From Brevibacterium oceani (GTDB taxonomy: Bacteria; Actinomycetota; Actinomycetes; Actinomycetales; Brevibacteriaceae), in NCBI RefSeq assembly GCF_013623835.1, contig NZ_JABKDE010000005.1, positions 306,987-370,986 on the forward strand: 64,000 nucleotides of DNA, read 5' to 3'. The notes beneath the pieces were generated by a model. It had not been told where the DNA came from, made no database searches, and saw only the letters and a list, made by a program, of their open reading frames with translations. The translations under genes were made by a program, and so were the position numbers. Each line of letters starts with the position of its first letter. The stretch's first letter is position 1. Shown one piece after another: positions 26,049-35,176 of this stretch.

Positions 26049-26261
26049 ATGACCACCACGACCATCACCGTTTCGGGCATGACCTGCGGACACTGCGAAG
26101 CCGCGGTGAAGGAAGAGCTCGGCGCGCTGGACGGCGTCACCGACGTCGACGTCGATCTCAACCCCGGGAGCGAGTCCCCGGTGACGATCACCTCGGCGGC
26201 CGAACTCGATGATGCGGCGATCCGTGCCGCTGTCGACGAGGCCGGCTACGAGGTGAAGTGA
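26049..26261 (+). CDS. copZ: Copper chaperone CopZ
   Basis: 70 residues, a single heavy-metal-associated domain with the Cu(I)-binding MTCGHC loop near the N-terminus and the terminal VDEAGYEVK strand. It carries Cu(I) to the ATPase encoded next. Its stop overlaps the ATG of copA by one base (TGATG). Confidence 0.95.
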   Translation: MTTTTITVSGMTCGHCEAAVKEELGALDGVTDVDVDLNPGSESPVTITSAAELDDAAIRAAVDEAGYEVK

Positions 26262-28549
26262 TGCCGCGCGAGGTCGAACTCGACATCACGGGAATGACCT
26301 GTGCGTCCTGCTCGGCGCGGATCGAGAAGAAGCTCTCCCGCCTCGACGGGGTCGCAGCGGTAGTCAACCTGCCGCTCGAGACCGCGCACGTGGTCATCGA
26401 CTCCGATCTCCACGACGACGAGATCACCGCCGCCGTCGCGAAGGCGGGATACGCGGCGACGGTCCGCGGACCGGCCGGGGGCTCGGAAGATTCCGGGGGC
26501 TCGGATGATTCCGGGCCGGAGATCGTCGACTACGATCCCCGCCACCTGCGTCCGCGCTTCATCGGTTCGCTCATTCTGGCCGTGCCGATCGTCGCGATCT
26601 CGATGGTCATGGGATGGCACTTCGCCGGTTGGCAATGGATCGCCGCCATCCTCGCCCTGCCGGTGGTCACGTGGGGCGCCTGGCCGTTCCATACGGCGGC
26701 GTTCAAGGCCGCGCGCGGCGGGTCGACGACGATGGACACGCTGGTCAGCGTCGGCATCATCGTCGCCAGCGGCTATTCCTATGTCACGCTCGGCCGCGCA
26801 CTGGCCGAGGGCTACGGCTGGAACGTACCCGGTCACTATCACGTGTGGTTCGAAGCCGCCGCGGCGATCACGGTGTTCCTGCTCATCGGCAAGCTCACCG
26901 AGGATCGCGCGAAGACCCGGGCGACGGCCGCGCTCAAGGCGCTGCTCGATCTCGGCGCGAAATCCGCGACGGTGCTGCGCGCGGCCGGCACTTCTGACTC
27001 GCCCGACGGGGACGACTCCAGTGTCGATGTGAGCGCGAGCGGCCCCGGTGCCGAGGCGAGCGCACGCAGTTCCCGCACCGAGGTGGAGGTGCCGATCGAC
27101 CAGCTCCGCGTCGGGGATGTCTTCCTCGTCCGTCCGGGAGAGAAGATCGCCACCGACGGTGAGGTGCAGAGCGGCCATTCGGCCGTCGACGAGTCGATGC
27201 TCACCGGCGAATCCGTGCCCGTCGAGGTCGCCCCGGGCGACAGCGTCACCGGCGCCACGATCAACACGTCGGGAGTCCTCGAGGTCAGAGCCTCCCGGGT
27301 GGGTGCGGACACGACGCTCGCGGCCATGGCCGACCTCGTCAGCCGCGCCCAGACCGGGAAGCCGGCGGTGCAGCGTCTGGCCGATCGGATCTCGGCCGTG
27401 TTCGTGCCGATCGTCTTCGGCATCGCCGTGCTCACGCTGCTGATCTGGGGGCTGACCACCGGCGAGTGGGCGATGGGCCTGCATGCTGCGCTCACGGTCC
27501 TCATCATCGCCTGCCCGTGTGCGCTGGGACTGGCGACGCCGACGGCGCTGGCCGTGTCCTCGGGGCGCGGATCCCAGTTGGGCATCCTCGTGTCCGGGCC
27601 GGAGGCGCTCGAGTCGACGCGTTCGATCGACGCCGTCGTGCTCGACAAGACCGGAACCCTGACCACCGGCGTGATGAGCCTGACCGGTTCCGAACTCTCG
27701 GCACGTGACTTCGCGACGCTGGCGCAGCTGGAGTCACGCAGCGAACATCCCATCGCCCGCGCGATCGTCGATGCCGCTGCCGCGGATCTCAGTGCGTCCG
27801 CGGATCTCGACACGGGAGCGTCGCTCACCGACTTCGAGAACATTCCCGGCGGCGGACTGCGCGCGACGATCGACGGCGCCGAGGTGCTCGCCGGTCGTCC
27901 GGACCTGCTGCGTGAGCGCGGCATCACGGTCGACTACGCGGCCGGGTCGGTTCCGCGCGGAGCCACGATCATCGCGCTGGCGATCGACGGCGAGTTCCGG
28001 GGGCTGAGCTTCGTCGCCGACGAGGCCAAGCCGTCCGCGGCGGAAGCGATCGCCGAGCTGCATTCGCTCGGACTCGACACCGTGCTGCTGACCGGGGACA
28101 ACGCCCAAGCCGCCGAGGTGGTCGCCGAGTCGCTCGGCATCGACGAGGTGCGCGCCGATGTCCGCCCCGAAGGCAAGGTGTCCGTGATCGCCGAACTCCA
28201 GCAGCGGGGTCGGGCCGTGGCGATGGTCGGCGACGGCATCAATGATGCCGCGGCCCTGGCCGGAGCCGACCTCGGCATCGCGATGGGTTCGGGCACGGAT
28301 GCCGCGATGGCGGCCTCGGACATCACGATGGTGAAGTCTGATCCACGGCAGATCCCGCAGGCGATTCGGCTCTCGCGCAGAACGCTCGGGCTCATCAAGG
28401 GCAATCTGTTCTGGGCCTTCGCCTACAACACGGCTGCGATTCCGCTCGCGGCCTTCGGCCTGCTCAATCCGATGATCGCCGGGACCGCGATGGCGTTCTC
28501 ATCGGTGTTCGTCATCCTCAACAGCCTCCGCCTCCTCCGGTTCGAGTAG
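26261..28549 (+). CDS. copA: Copper-exporting P1B-type ATPase
   Basis: 762 residues. One N-terminal metal-binding domain (GMTCASC), eight membrane helices, the actuator motif TGESVPVE, the transmembrane metal site CPC in [15 protein letters not shown], the phosphorylated Asp in DKTGTLTTG, the class IB dipeptide in SEHPIA, and [10 protein letters not shown] in the hinge. It pumps Cu(I) out at the cost of ATP. A GTG three bases upstream is an alternative start. A Ser/Asp-rich stretch (about 245-275) interrupts the actuator region. Third gene of the CsoR-controlled operon, closed by the hairpin at 28689-28747. Confidence 0.96.
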   Translation: MPREVELDITGMTCASCSARIEKKLSRLDGVAAVVNLPLETAHVVIDSDLHDDEITAAVAKAGYAATVRGPAGGSEDSGGSDDSGPEIVDYDPRHLRPRFIGSLILAVPIVAISMVMGWHFAGWQWIAAILALPVVTWGAWPFHTAAFKAARGGSTTMDTLVSVGIIVASGYSYVTLGRALAEGYGWNVPGHYHVWFEAAAAITVFLLIGKLTEDRAKTRATAALKALLDLGAKSATVLRAAGTSDSPDGDDSSVDVSASGPGAEASARSSRTEVEVPIDQLRVGDVFLVRPGEKIATDGEVQSGHSAVDESMLTGESVPVEVAPGDSVTGATINTSGVLEVRASRVGADTTLAAMADLVSRAQTGKPAVQRLADRISAVFVPIVFGIAVLTLLIWGLTTGEWAMGLHAALTVLIIACPCALGLATPTALAVSSGRGSQLGILVSGPEALESTRSIDAVVLDKTGTLTTGVMSLTGSELSARDFATLAQLESRSEHPIARAIVDAAAADLSASADLDTGASLTDFENIPGGGLRATIDGAEVLAGRPDLLRERGITVDYAAGSVPRGATIIALAIDGEFRGLSFVADEAKPSAAEAIAELHSLGLDTVLLTGDNAQAAEVVAESLGIDEVRADVRPEGKVSVIAELQQRGRAVAMVGDGINDAAALAGADLGIAMGSGTDAAMAASDITMVKSDPRQIPQAIRLSRRTLGLIKGNLFWAFAYNTAAIPLAAFGLLNPMIAGTAMAFSSVFVILNSLRLLRFE

Positions 28550-28561
28550 GACGAACCGGAC

Positions 28562-28611
28562 TAAGTCTGGTCCGGGCCGGGCCGAGTAAGTCTGGTCCGG
28601 GCCGGGCCGAG
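28562..28611. repeat. Two tandem 25-base repeats just after copA
   Basis: The units at 28562-28586 and 28587-28611 are identical, start TAAGTCTGGTCC and end GGGCCGAG. A decayed third copy follows to about 28640. The repeat begins 12 bases after the copA stop codon. Confidence 0.8.
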
Positions 28612-28688
28612 TATGCCTGGACCGGGCAGGGCCGGGCCGGCCGGACTGAGCCGGGAATGCACGGACCCACCGTCCACTCGGATAAGAA

Positions 28689-28747
28689 TTTCGAGGGAAG
28701 GGAATGTTGGATTTCGCCACCGAAACCGACATTCCCTTCCCTCGAAA
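28689..28747. terminator. Long hairpin between convergent genes
   Basis: Perfect 19-bp stem, TTTCGAGGGAAGGGAATGT at 28689-28707 and its complement at 28729-28747, loop of 21 bases. Purine-rich on one arm, with A/T-rich flanks. It separates copA from the convergent small membrane protein gene and should terminate both. Confidence 0.8.
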
Positions 28748-28851
28748 ATCACGTGGATGGGACGGCCCGGGGGAACGGAGACGCCTGGTGGAACCGGACC
28801 CGAGGAGCGGTCGCGCGCCTGGGAGGACCCGGGCGCAGGGAGGTGCGGGCT

Positions 28852-29133
28852 TTACCGCAGGACCGGGAAGGACTGGTCCTTGTTCTGCGTGTCCTTGCGC
28901 ATCACCCAGTTGAGGAAGCTCGCGAAGGCTGACACGACGACGAAGGCCGCGCCCGCGTAGATGAAGGCGTTGCCGAAGGCGCGTCCGTCCTGCCATGCGC
29001 GGGTCACGATGAGCGCGAGGATGAGGGTCACGATTCCGCAGACGACGCCGACCTTGATCGCGTCCTTGTACGACACGGTGCTCGTGGGCTTGCCGCCTGA
29101 GGACTTCTTCTTCGGGGTGTTCGTTGGCGCCAT
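28852..29133 (-). CDS. Small two-helix membrane protein
   Basis: 93 residues, unknown function. A basic, Lys-rich N-terminus (KKKSSGGK) is followed by two membrane segments, VGVVCGIVTLILALIVTRAW and FIYAGAAFVVVSAFASFLNWV, and a short polar tail. The pattern suggests both ends in the cytoplasm. Separated from copA by a terminator and transcribed toward it, so not part of the copper operon. Confidence 0.65.
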   Translation of the reverse strand: MAPTNTPKKKSSGGKPTSTVSYKDAIKVGVVCGIVTLILALIVTRAWQDGRAFGNAFIYAGAAFVVVSAFASFLNWVMRKDTQNKDQSFPVLR

Positions 29134-29506
29134 GCCTCCATCCTACCGATCCCACCTGAGAACAGTCCCATTCCGTGGCCGAGATCATCGCCGCCACCCG
29201 GTCCATCCCCGCCCCTCCACGTCCGCCGAGGCGGCCCGGACGAGTCGTCGACCCCGCCCCATCACCTTCGCCGAGGCGGCCCACCCCGAACCGATCCGGA
29301 CCACGTCCCCGTCTCCCCGCACCTTCTTCCGACCGCCGCCCCGCCACACCCTCGACCATCCCCGACCTGGCGCCCTCGCCGAGGTGGCACCAAGTCGCCT
29401 TGAGATTCGCGAACACCGCCCGACCGCAGGTCATACCGCTGCGATCCGACTCGCCTGCACAGCTCATCGGGTGGACTACTCGCCCCGAACAGGCAAAAAT
29501 GAGTGT
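29134..29506. other. Divergent intergenic region rich in GCCGAGGYGG
   Basis: About 370 bases upstream of the CseA-like lipoprotein. Three copies of the recurrent decamer occur at 29225-29234, 29270-29279 and 29378-29387, the densest non-coding cluster in the window. Open reading frames pass through but none has a credible start and composition. It should contain the promoter of the lipoprotein/two-component operon. Confidence 0.5.
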
Positions 29507-30274
29507 GTGTCCATCCCCTCTCGACACGCCTCCGGGGAGGCGTTGCGCCCAATTCGCACCGGCCAGGCCCCGCCTGGTCGCGAACAGCGCGCCGACACCG
29601 CCCACCCCACCATCGTCACCACCCGACCCAGCGTCACCACTGCTCACTCCCGCATCCGCAGCCCCCGCGCCGCCACTCACCCGCCCGCCGCGCTGCGGAC
29701 CTTCGCGACCGTCCTGCTCATCGCCGTCATGGTCTTCACCGTCACGGCCTGCGGACCCGACCGCGGTCTCAAGGTCTCCCCCGAAGCCCACCCCTCGCCG
29801 TCTCTCTTCGCACCCGACAAAAAGAACTCCGGCCCGCCGGACGAACCGTTCTCCCTCAAGGAGATCCGCGAACTCATCGTCGACTCCTCGGGAGTCGCGG
29901 TGACAGGGAGCGCCCCTGAGACGGCGAAGGTCGTCGATGACTGTGACAAGTGCCTGAAATTCTCCACCCCGTTCCTCAACGGCAAGAAGAAATTCCAGCT
30001 CGTCACGGTGGCCAATCCGAAGCAGATGGACGAGACCATCGCCGGTGCAGTGATCAGCAAGCACGACGAAGAGCCTCGCCTCGAACTCATCGCCACAGGC
30101 AACCAGCTCACGCTCAGCCCCGGCAAGAGGGGCACAGTGGTCGTGCAGGAGGCGATGTTCGCCGATGGGGACGATGCCTGCTGCCCGTCGGGGTGGTCGG
30201 TGCAGGTCTTTCGCCTGCATGACGGTAGGTTTGAACCGGGTCAACGCCTCACGCGGCTTAATGGAGAAACGTAA
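29507..30274 (+). CDS. CseA-like lipoprotein upstream of a two-component system
   Basis: About 255 residues. A hydrophobic segment ending in the lipobox FTVTAC, then GPDRG, indicates a lipoprotein. The mature domain has a CDKC motif and a later ACCPSG, four cysteines that may pair. The N-terminal region before the signal (about 65 residues) is unusually long, so the start is uncertain: the GTG at 29507 is the first after the shadowed region and a TTG at 29543 follows a GGGGAGG. The stop overlaps the ATG of the response regulator (TAATG). A lipoprotein in front of an envelope-stress regulator and kinase recalls Streptomyces CseA, which restrains CseBC signalling; this is inference from order. 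Confidence 0.7.
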   Translation: MSIPSRHASGEALRPIRTGQAPPGREQRADTAHPTIVTTRPSVTTAHSRIRSPRAATHPPAALRTFATVLLIAVMVFTVTACGPDRGLKVSPEAHPSPSLFAPDKKNSGPPDEPFSLKEIRELIVDSSGVAVTGSAPETAKVVDDCDKCLKFSTPFLNGKKKFQLVTVANPKQMDETIAGAVISKHDEEPRLELIATGNQLTLSPGKRGTVVVQEAMFADGDDACCPSGWSVQVFRLHDGRFEPGQRLTRLNGET

Positions 30275-31248
30275 TGCATATTGTTCTGGTTGAAGATGAC
30301 GAGGTCATCCGCGAAACGACCCAGATCGGGCTCGAACGCTTCGATTACACGGTCTCGGCATTCGCCGACGGCCGCGAGGGGTACGAATTCGTCTCCGCCA
30401 ACGGCGCCGACGTCCTCCTCCTCGACCTCATGCTGCCGACGATGAACGGCGCCTCCATCTGCCGCGCCGTGCGCGAACGCTCGACGATCCCGATCATCAT
30501 CATCTCCGCCCGCTCCGACGCCATCGACATCGTCCAGGCCCTCGAGGCCGGGGCCGACGACTACCTGACCAAACCCTTCGACATGCAGGTGCTCAACGCC
30601 CGTATCCGCGCCGTCGTCCGCCGCTTCATCACCACCGGCACCGACAAGCTCGGCTACTCCCCCGCCCCCGAGGCGGCCGATGAGCACGAGACCGTGATCG
30701 GCCCCGGCGGCATGGTCACCGGTGACGGCATCCCCGAGGTCCTCGGTGCCAGCCCCGGGATGGACACGAGGGACCGACTGCGAGCGCAGCTCGAATCCGA
30801 TGACACCTACCTCGGCGCGGGTGGGAAATTCACCACCGGCCCAGAGGCCGACGAGGAGGAGGCCATCGGCGGTGATGCCGGCGTTCCTCCGCGTCCGAAC
30901 GGGGCCCCGTCCGTGCAGCCGGGAGCTGTGCAGCCCGGGTCCGCCGACGACGGACTCGGTCCGTTCCGCACCCGGCTGGGCTCACTCGTCCTCGACACCG
31001 GGCGTCTGACCGTCGAGATCGACGGCGAAGAGGTTCACCTCACTCCGACCGAGCTGCGTGTCCTCCTGCTCCTGACCGAACAGCCCGAACACGTGTACTC
31101 CCGTGAGAAGATCGCATTCACGGTCTGGGGATACGAATGGGCCGGTGACTCCCGCGTCGTCGACGTCCACATCCAGCGCCTGCGGAAGAAGATCGGGGCG
31201 AACATGATCGAGACCGTGCGCGGATTCGGATACCGCTTCGCAGGCTGA
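30274..31248 (+). CDS. OmpR/CseB-family response regulator with long linker
   Basis: 324 residues, about 90-100 more than usual. The receiver domain (1-120) has EDDEV, the phosphoacceptor in LLLDLMLPTMNG, and the Lys in DDYLTKPFDMQV. The winged helix (about 228-324) has LTPTELRVLLLLTEQPEHVYSR and the recognition region SRVVDVHIQRLRKKIG. Between them is an acidic, Gly/Pro-rich linker (about 125-225) with no predicted fold. The kinase gene begins four bases after the stop. Best comparison is CseB/AfsQ1-type actinobacterial regulators. Confidence 0.92.
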   Translation: MHIVLVEDDEVIRETTQIGLERFDYTVSAFADGREGYEFVSANGADVLLLDLMLPTMNGASICRAVRERSTIPIIIISARSDAIDIVQALEAGADDYLTKPFDMQVLNARIRAVVRRFITTGTDKLGYSPAPEAADEHETVIGPGGMVTGDGIPEVLGASPGMDTRDRLRAQLESDDTYLGAGGKFTTGPEADEEEAIGGDAGVPPRPNGAPSVQPGAVQPGSADDGLGPFRTRLGSLVLDTGRLTVEIDGEEVHLTPTELRVLLLLTEQPEHVYSREKIAFTVWGYEWAGDSRVVDVHIQRLRKKIGANMIETVRGFGYRFAG

Positions 31249-31252
31249 TCGC

Positions 31253-32539
31253 ATGTCGCTGCGTTGGAAGATCTCACTCCTCATCGTCGCCTCGGTGATC
31301 ATCGCCGTCCTCTCCTGCTCGATCGTGCTCCGCCAGTCCGCGGCCCGGGCCGAGGACGATCGAATGCGCTCGACGGTGACCGAACAGCTGACGAACGCGA
31401 CCAACATCTTCTCCGAAACCGGCGTGCTCACTCTCAACGCCCGCATCGACGACCCGCAGCTGCCCAAGGATGCGCGTGCTTCGGCGCTCAAGGGCCAGTC
31501 CGTGACGATCCGGTCCAAGGTCGACGGCGAGGAGATCGTGTGGGCTGCCGCTCCCATCGAGGTCGGCAAGTACACCCAGGTGATCTCCGTACGGGCCTCG
31601 ACGAAGGACAGTCAGGAGCTCATCGGCCGCATCGACCAGGCGCTGCTGGTGGGCATGATCGGTTCGGCGCTCGTCGTCGGCGGCGTCGGCTCGATCGTCG
31701 CCGGGCGCATCTCCCGGCGGCTGACCCTGGGCGCGCAGGCCGCCCGCAAGATCGCCGGCGGTGACACATCGACGCGCATCGCCGACGTCATCGACGAATC
31801 CGACCAAGAGGTCTGGGCGTTCGCCACCGCGGTGGACACGGCCGTGGCCAGGCTGACCGAGCGCATCGACTCCGAGCAGCGCTTCACCGCCGACCTCGCC
31901 CACGAGATGCGCACCCCGCTGACCGGCCTGGTCAACGCGGCGAATCTGCTCGAAGAGGACTCCCGCCCGGCCGAACTCGTCAAGGACCGCGTCCAGCGCA
32001 TGCAGATCCTCGTCGAGGACCTCCTCGAGGTCTCCCGCCTCGACGCGGGACGGGCCAACCCCGAGTTCACCCGCGTCGACGTCGACCAGGCGATCCGGTC
32101 GCTGCTGGGCACGATGGAGGCCTCCGGGGCCCTGGCCGGGCACACGATCGACACGCACCTGGCGGCCCTCAATTCGACCCTGGTCACCGATGTCCGCCGC
32201 TTCGAACGCATCATCTCGAACCTGCTCGTCAACGCCATCAAGCACGGCGGCGACCCGATCCGCCTGGAGACGAGCACCCGCAGCATCATCGTCACCGACT
32301 CAGGCTCCGGCTATCCGCCCGACATCGTCAACACCGGACCGACCCGCTTCGTCTCCGCCGGCGGAGGAGGCATGGGCCTCGGCCTCGTCATCGCCCAGGG
32401 CCAGGCCCGCCTGCTCGGCATCACGCTGGTCTTCAGCAATGATCCCGTCACCGGCGGCGCCCGCACCGAGGCGATCTTCCCCGACGAAGACGCCCAGGAT
32501 CGCGCCCTCACGCAGTACATGGAGAGCAAAACAGAATAA
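31253..32539 (+). CDS. Sensor histidine kinase, CseC-like
   Basis: 428 residues. Two membrane segments (about 5-25 and 128-150) enclose a small extracellular domain of about 100 residues. A HAMP region follows (GSIVAGRISRRLTLGAQAARKIAGGD). The kinase core has the His in RFTADLAHEMRTPLTGL, the N box in NLLVNAIKHGG, and the G boxes in TDSGSGYP and GMGLGLVIAQG. The core is compact and the extracellular domain small, as in cell-envelope sensors. It is co-transcribed with the response regulator and lipoprotein; a cell-wall carboxypeptidase gene follows downstream behind its own promoter. Confidence 0.92.
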   Translation: MSLRWKISLLIVASVIIAVLSCSIVLRQSAARAEDDRMRSTVTEQLTNATNIFSETGVLTLNARIDDPQLPKDARASALKGQSVTIRSKVDGEEIVWAAAPIEVGKYTQVISVRASTKDSQELIGRIDQALLVGMIGSALVVGGVGSIVAGRISRRLTLGAQAARKIAGGDTSTRIADVIDESDQEVWAFATAVDTAVARLTERIDSEQRFTADLAHEMRTPLTGLVNAANLLEEDSRPAELVKDRVQRMQILVEDLLEVSRLDAGRANPEFTRVDVDQAIRSLLGTMEASGALAGHTIDTHLAALNSTLVTDVRRFERIISNLLVNAIKHGGDPIRLETSTRSIIVTDSGSGYPPDIVNTGPTRFVSAGGGGMGLGLVIAQGQARLLGITLVFSNDPVTGGARTEAIFPDEDAQDRALTQYMESKTE

Positions 32540-32543
32540 CCTC

Positions 32544-32553
32544 GCCGAGGTGG
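32544..32553 (+). repeat. Intergenic copy of GCCGAGGTGG
   Basis: Non-coding copy four bases after the stop codon of the sensor kinase gene. Confidence 0.6.
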
Positions 32554-32584
32554 CCCTCCACGCCTCGACGTGTGTCTCATCACT

Positions 32585-32616
32585 TAAATATGACAGTTTG
32601 TAAATATGACCGTTAC
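32585..32616. promoter_or_regulatory. A/T-rich promoter region with 16-base direct repeat
   Basis: TAAATATGAC occurs at 32585-32594 and 32601-32610, each followed by a GTT-containing tail (CAGTTTG / CGTTAC). A spacing near one and a half helical turns and direct orientation are typical of OmpR-family binding sites. The region is strikingly A/T-rich for this chromosome. It likely controls the carboxypeptidase gene, possibly through the adjacent response regulator or MtrA; neither is shown. Confidence 0.45.
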
Positions 32617-32690
32617 AATTTTGTGATGTTGTGTTGAAGCAGTCGGGACGTCCGGCAGCCTCGACGAGTCAGCGGCACACACGGAGAGTT

Positions 32691-33806
32691 ATGTCAGAGT
32701 CATCCTCGAACGCGGAAGCACCAGTGCGTCGACGGGATCTGCACAGGCGACGGTCCTCGTCCCTGTTCTCACGCCATCGCACTTCGGACCGCAGCGGTGC
32801 GACACCGGTCGCCCCCGCAACTGCGCCCTCCACTGACACCGAACGCGACATCTCTTCTCCCGCCGCCGCTCCCGAAGCGCCGGCTGCCGCTCCCTTCTCC
32901 CCACGCCGCACCGCAATGGCCGCCGAGGCTCGCGTGGAAAAACCCTCGCCGCGACGTGCCGCCATGGCCAAGGAGGCCGCCGAGCCGCGGTCGTCCTCGA
33001 CTTTCGGATCCCTCGGCACCGCAGGTTCCCGCAAGGTCCGCGCCGGCGATGCCGGAGCCCGCGGATCCGACGGTGTCCTCCTCAAGTCCGTGCGCAAGCA
33101 GAGGCTGCGCACTGTATCGACACTGGCCGCCGTCTCCGTGGCCGGAGCCGCAACCGCGGCGACGGTGCTCATCAACAACCTCAGCGGTGGGGCCGAAGTC
33201 AAGACCGACCCCACGGCCGCCGGCGAATCCGCAGCCATCAGCCCGGAGAAGGTCGACGCTCAGGTCGACGACTCGAAGGGCAAGTCCTCGATCGAGATCG
33301 GCGCGCCGAGCGCGAAGCAGAAGAACGTCGAGGCGGCCAGCCGTGCGATCAAGAAGAGCGCGCTGCCCGGCTGCGACGAGAAGCAGGACTTCGACAAGTC
33401 CGTCGGCAACGGCGAACTGCCCGACGAATGGCTCTGCGATCTGGGCAAGGAAGACCACCAGCTCCGCGCGGACGCGGCTGTCTCCTTCGCGAAGATGAAC
33501 GCCGCCTACAAGAAGGACACCGGCAAGGAGTTCGAGATCACCGACTCCTACCGTGACCTGGACGGTCAGCTCTCCGTCGCAGGCCGCAAACCGGGACTGG
33601 CCGCCAAGCCGGGAACCTCGCTGCACGGCTGGGGCATCGCCCTCGACCTCGGCGGCGGAGTCGCGTCGAAGACCGGAGCCTGGAGCTGGCTGGTCGAGCA
33701 CGGTGACGAATACGGGTGGGAGAATCCCGACTGGGCGAAGTCGTCCAAGTACGAGCCGTGGCACTGGGAGTACACGCCGGCCCGGAAGTCGATCAAGGGC
33801 AACTGA
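32691..33806 (+). CDS. D-alanyl-D-alanine carboxypeptidase, VanY/M15B family
   Basis: 371 residues from the ATG with GGAGAG upstream. Residues 1-125 are basic, Ser/Ala-rich and probably cytoplasmic or disordered. A membrane segment lies at about 140-160 (STLAAVSVAGAATAATVLI). The C-terminal domain is a zinc M15 peptidase: the first metal site is SLHGWGIALD (SxHxxGxAxD) and the second is PWHWEY (HxH-type ligand). SYRDLDGQLSVAGRK is the usual substrate-side loop. It trims terminal D-Ala from peptidoglycan stems outside the membrane. Its place after the CseBC-like genes fits an envelope-stress target. Confidence 0.9.
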   Translation: MSESSSNAEAPVRRRDLHRRRSSSLFSRHRTSDRSGATPVAPATAPSTDTERDISSPAAAPEAPAAAPFSPRRTAMAAEARVEKPSPRRAAMAKEAAEPRSSSTFGSLGTAGSRKVRAGDAGARGSDGVLLKSVRKQRLRTVSTLAAVSVAGAATAATVLINNLSGGAEVKTDPTAAGESAAISPEKVDAQVDDSKGKSSIEIGAPSAKQKNVEAASRAIKKSALPGCDEKQDFDKSVGNGELPDEWLCDLGKEDHQLRADAAVSFAKMNAAYKKDTGKEFEITDSYRDLDGQLSVAGRKPGLAAKPGTSLHGWGIALDLGGGVASKTGAWSWLVEHGDEYGWENPDWAKSSKYEPWHWEYTPARKSIKGN

Positions 33807-33812
33807 GGAGCA

Positions 33813-34352
33813 TCACCGCCGCAGTGCGCGACCGTAACGGCGACGATAGATCACCTGAGCGAGCCGGACGAAGGGTTCGCCCAAGCGCCAGATGCCTGCA
33901 CCCGCGCGTGAGACCGATCGCAGAACGAGGAACACCCGATCGTCGCGCGTGCGGATGAGAATGAACGACTCCTCGCCGGTGATCGGGTGCCCGGGCTTCG
34001 TGCCGTAGGTGAAGCCGCGGCGGTCCTCGGTCTCGATGACGTCGATGACGCGGGAGGGTTCGGGCAGCCGAAAGGGACCGAGCCTGACTCGGATCGTCGG
34101 CTCCTGTCCCGCCTCGACTCGCGGTGGCCTCTGCCCGTCGGCCCCATCGCCCGCACCGAGCGCGATCTCGAAACCGCTGCGGGTCTTGACCTCCCAATGG
34201 AGGAGCTCCTCGGCGCAGCGCTCGAAGGTCTCCTTCCCGCGTCCGACGAAGTACGCGGATTCGAAGTGCCGGTAGCCGTCGGGACGCTCCAGCCACCTCG
34301 GCGAGAGGGGATCGGTGAGCGTATCGGGACGGTCGTACTCGGGTTCGGCCAT
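33813..34352 (-). CDS. DUF1990 family protein
   Basis: 179 residues. The DUF1990 fold is recognisable from GYRHFESAYFVGRGKETFERCAEELLHWEVKTRSG and the C-terminal GEESFILIRTRDDRVFLVLRSVSRAG and RRRYGRAL. Function is unknown across the family; members are cytosolic and structurally resemble START/SRPBCC ligand-binding proteins. It converges on the carboxypeptidase gene with only six bases between stops, leaving little room for a terminator. Confidence 0.82.
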   Translation of the reverse strand: MAEPEYDRPDTLTDPLSPRWLERPDGYRHFESAYFVGRGKETFERCAEELLHWEVKTRSGFEIALGAGDGADGQRPPRVEAGQEPTIRVRLGPFRLPEPSRVIDVIETEDRRGFTYGTKPGHPITGEESFILIRTRDDRVFLVLRSVSRAGAGIWRLGEPFVRLAQVIYRRRYGRALRR

Positions 34353-34574
34353 TCCTCCAACCTATCCTGACCCGCCACCAGCCCACAGTCTCGACAGCCC
34401 AGCGACCGGCTCCGACGCACAGCCTCGGCGGCCCCTGCAATCGACTCACAGTCTCAACTGTCCCCACGTTCGACTCACAGTCCGGACGACCCGGTGGCAC
34501 TGAACGCTCGGCCACGTATGATGCTGGGGAGGACGCTTTTCAATCGATTGTCCGCTCAGTCAAGGAGGACCCCC

Positions 34575-35027
34575 ATGCGCACCATCAACGGCATCGACGA
34601 GATCGAATCGCTCATCGGTCAGGAACTCGGCACTTCCGAGTGGACGACGATGGACCAGGATGCCATCAACACCTTCGCCGACGTCACCGACGACCACCAG
34701 TGGATCCACGTCGACGAGGCCCGCGCGGCCGAGGGCCCCTATGGAGCGACGATCGTCCACGGATTCTTCACCCTGGCTCTCGTCCCGAAGTTCTCGTCCG
34801 AGATCTTCACGATCGAAGGCGTGTCCATCCGCGTCAACTACGGGCTGAACAAGGTCCGCTTCCTTCAGCCCGTCGTCGTCGGCTCACGCCTGCGCGGCCG
34901 GGTCGAGGTCAACGAGGTCAGCCGCGGTGACAAGGGCACCCAGGTCGTCCTCAAGCACACGATCGAGATCGAGGGCCAGGAGCGTCCGGCCTGCATCGCC
35001 GAGGTGGTCACCCTCCTCGTCGAGTGA
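34575..35027 (+). CDS. MaoC-like (R)-specific enoyl-CoA hydratase
   Basis: 150 residues from the ATG preceded by AAGGAGG. A single hot-dog fold with the hydratase 2 motif: FADVTDDHQWIHVD holds the catalytic Asp and His, followed by GATIVHGFFTLALVP. Similar single-domain actinobacterial proteins (for example mycobacterial Rv0130) hydrate trans-2-enoyl-CoA to (R)-3-hydroxyacyl-CoA. Earlier in-frame starts to 34494 lack a ribosome site. It stands alone, ending at the left hairpin of the DUF559 cassette. Confidence 0.9.
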   Translation: MRTINGIDEIESLIGQELGTSEWTTMDQDAINTFADVTDDHQWIHVDEARAAEGPYGATIVHGFFTLALVPKFSSEIFTIEGVSIRVNYGLNKVRFLQPVVVGSRLRGRVEVNEVSRGDKGTQVVLKHTIEIEGQERPACIAEVVTLLVE

Positions 35028-35082
35028 GCTGCCTGCCGCGGCCGGCAGGCACACCCGCCGTCAGTCAGCCGCCGTCTTCGCG

Positions 35083-35141
35083 ACAAGTGGGCACAGATTG
35101 CCAGGATCGGACGGCGAAGTGAGCATTCTGTACCCACTTGT
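35083..35141. repeat. Left hairpin flanking the DUF559 gene
   Basis: Arms 35083-35101 (ACAAGTGGGCACAGATTGC) and 35123-35141 (GCATTCTGTACCCACTTGT) pair with two mismatches around a 21-base loop. Its right arm is identical to the right arm of the hairpin at 36447-36504. Located between convergent MaoC and DUF559 genes, so it can serve as a two-way terminator. Confidence 0.8.
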
Positions 35142-35176
35142 TTGCGCTCGATCGGCGCAGGAGTCGTGCCAGCCCT

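Larger units (their letters stand above)
28550..28851. other. Convergent intergenic region: tandem repeats and hairpin
   Basis: The gap between copA (+) and a small membrane protein (-). The first 80 bases are G+C-rich tandem repeats (28562-28611 and decayed continuation); then comes the long hairpin at 28689-28747. No gene is supported. Confidence 0.7.

Noticed and set aside
28961..29506. N-terminal extension of the CseA-like lipoprotein frame
   Set aside because: It overlaps the antisense of the small membrane protein gene and has no protein-like features before the signal segment.
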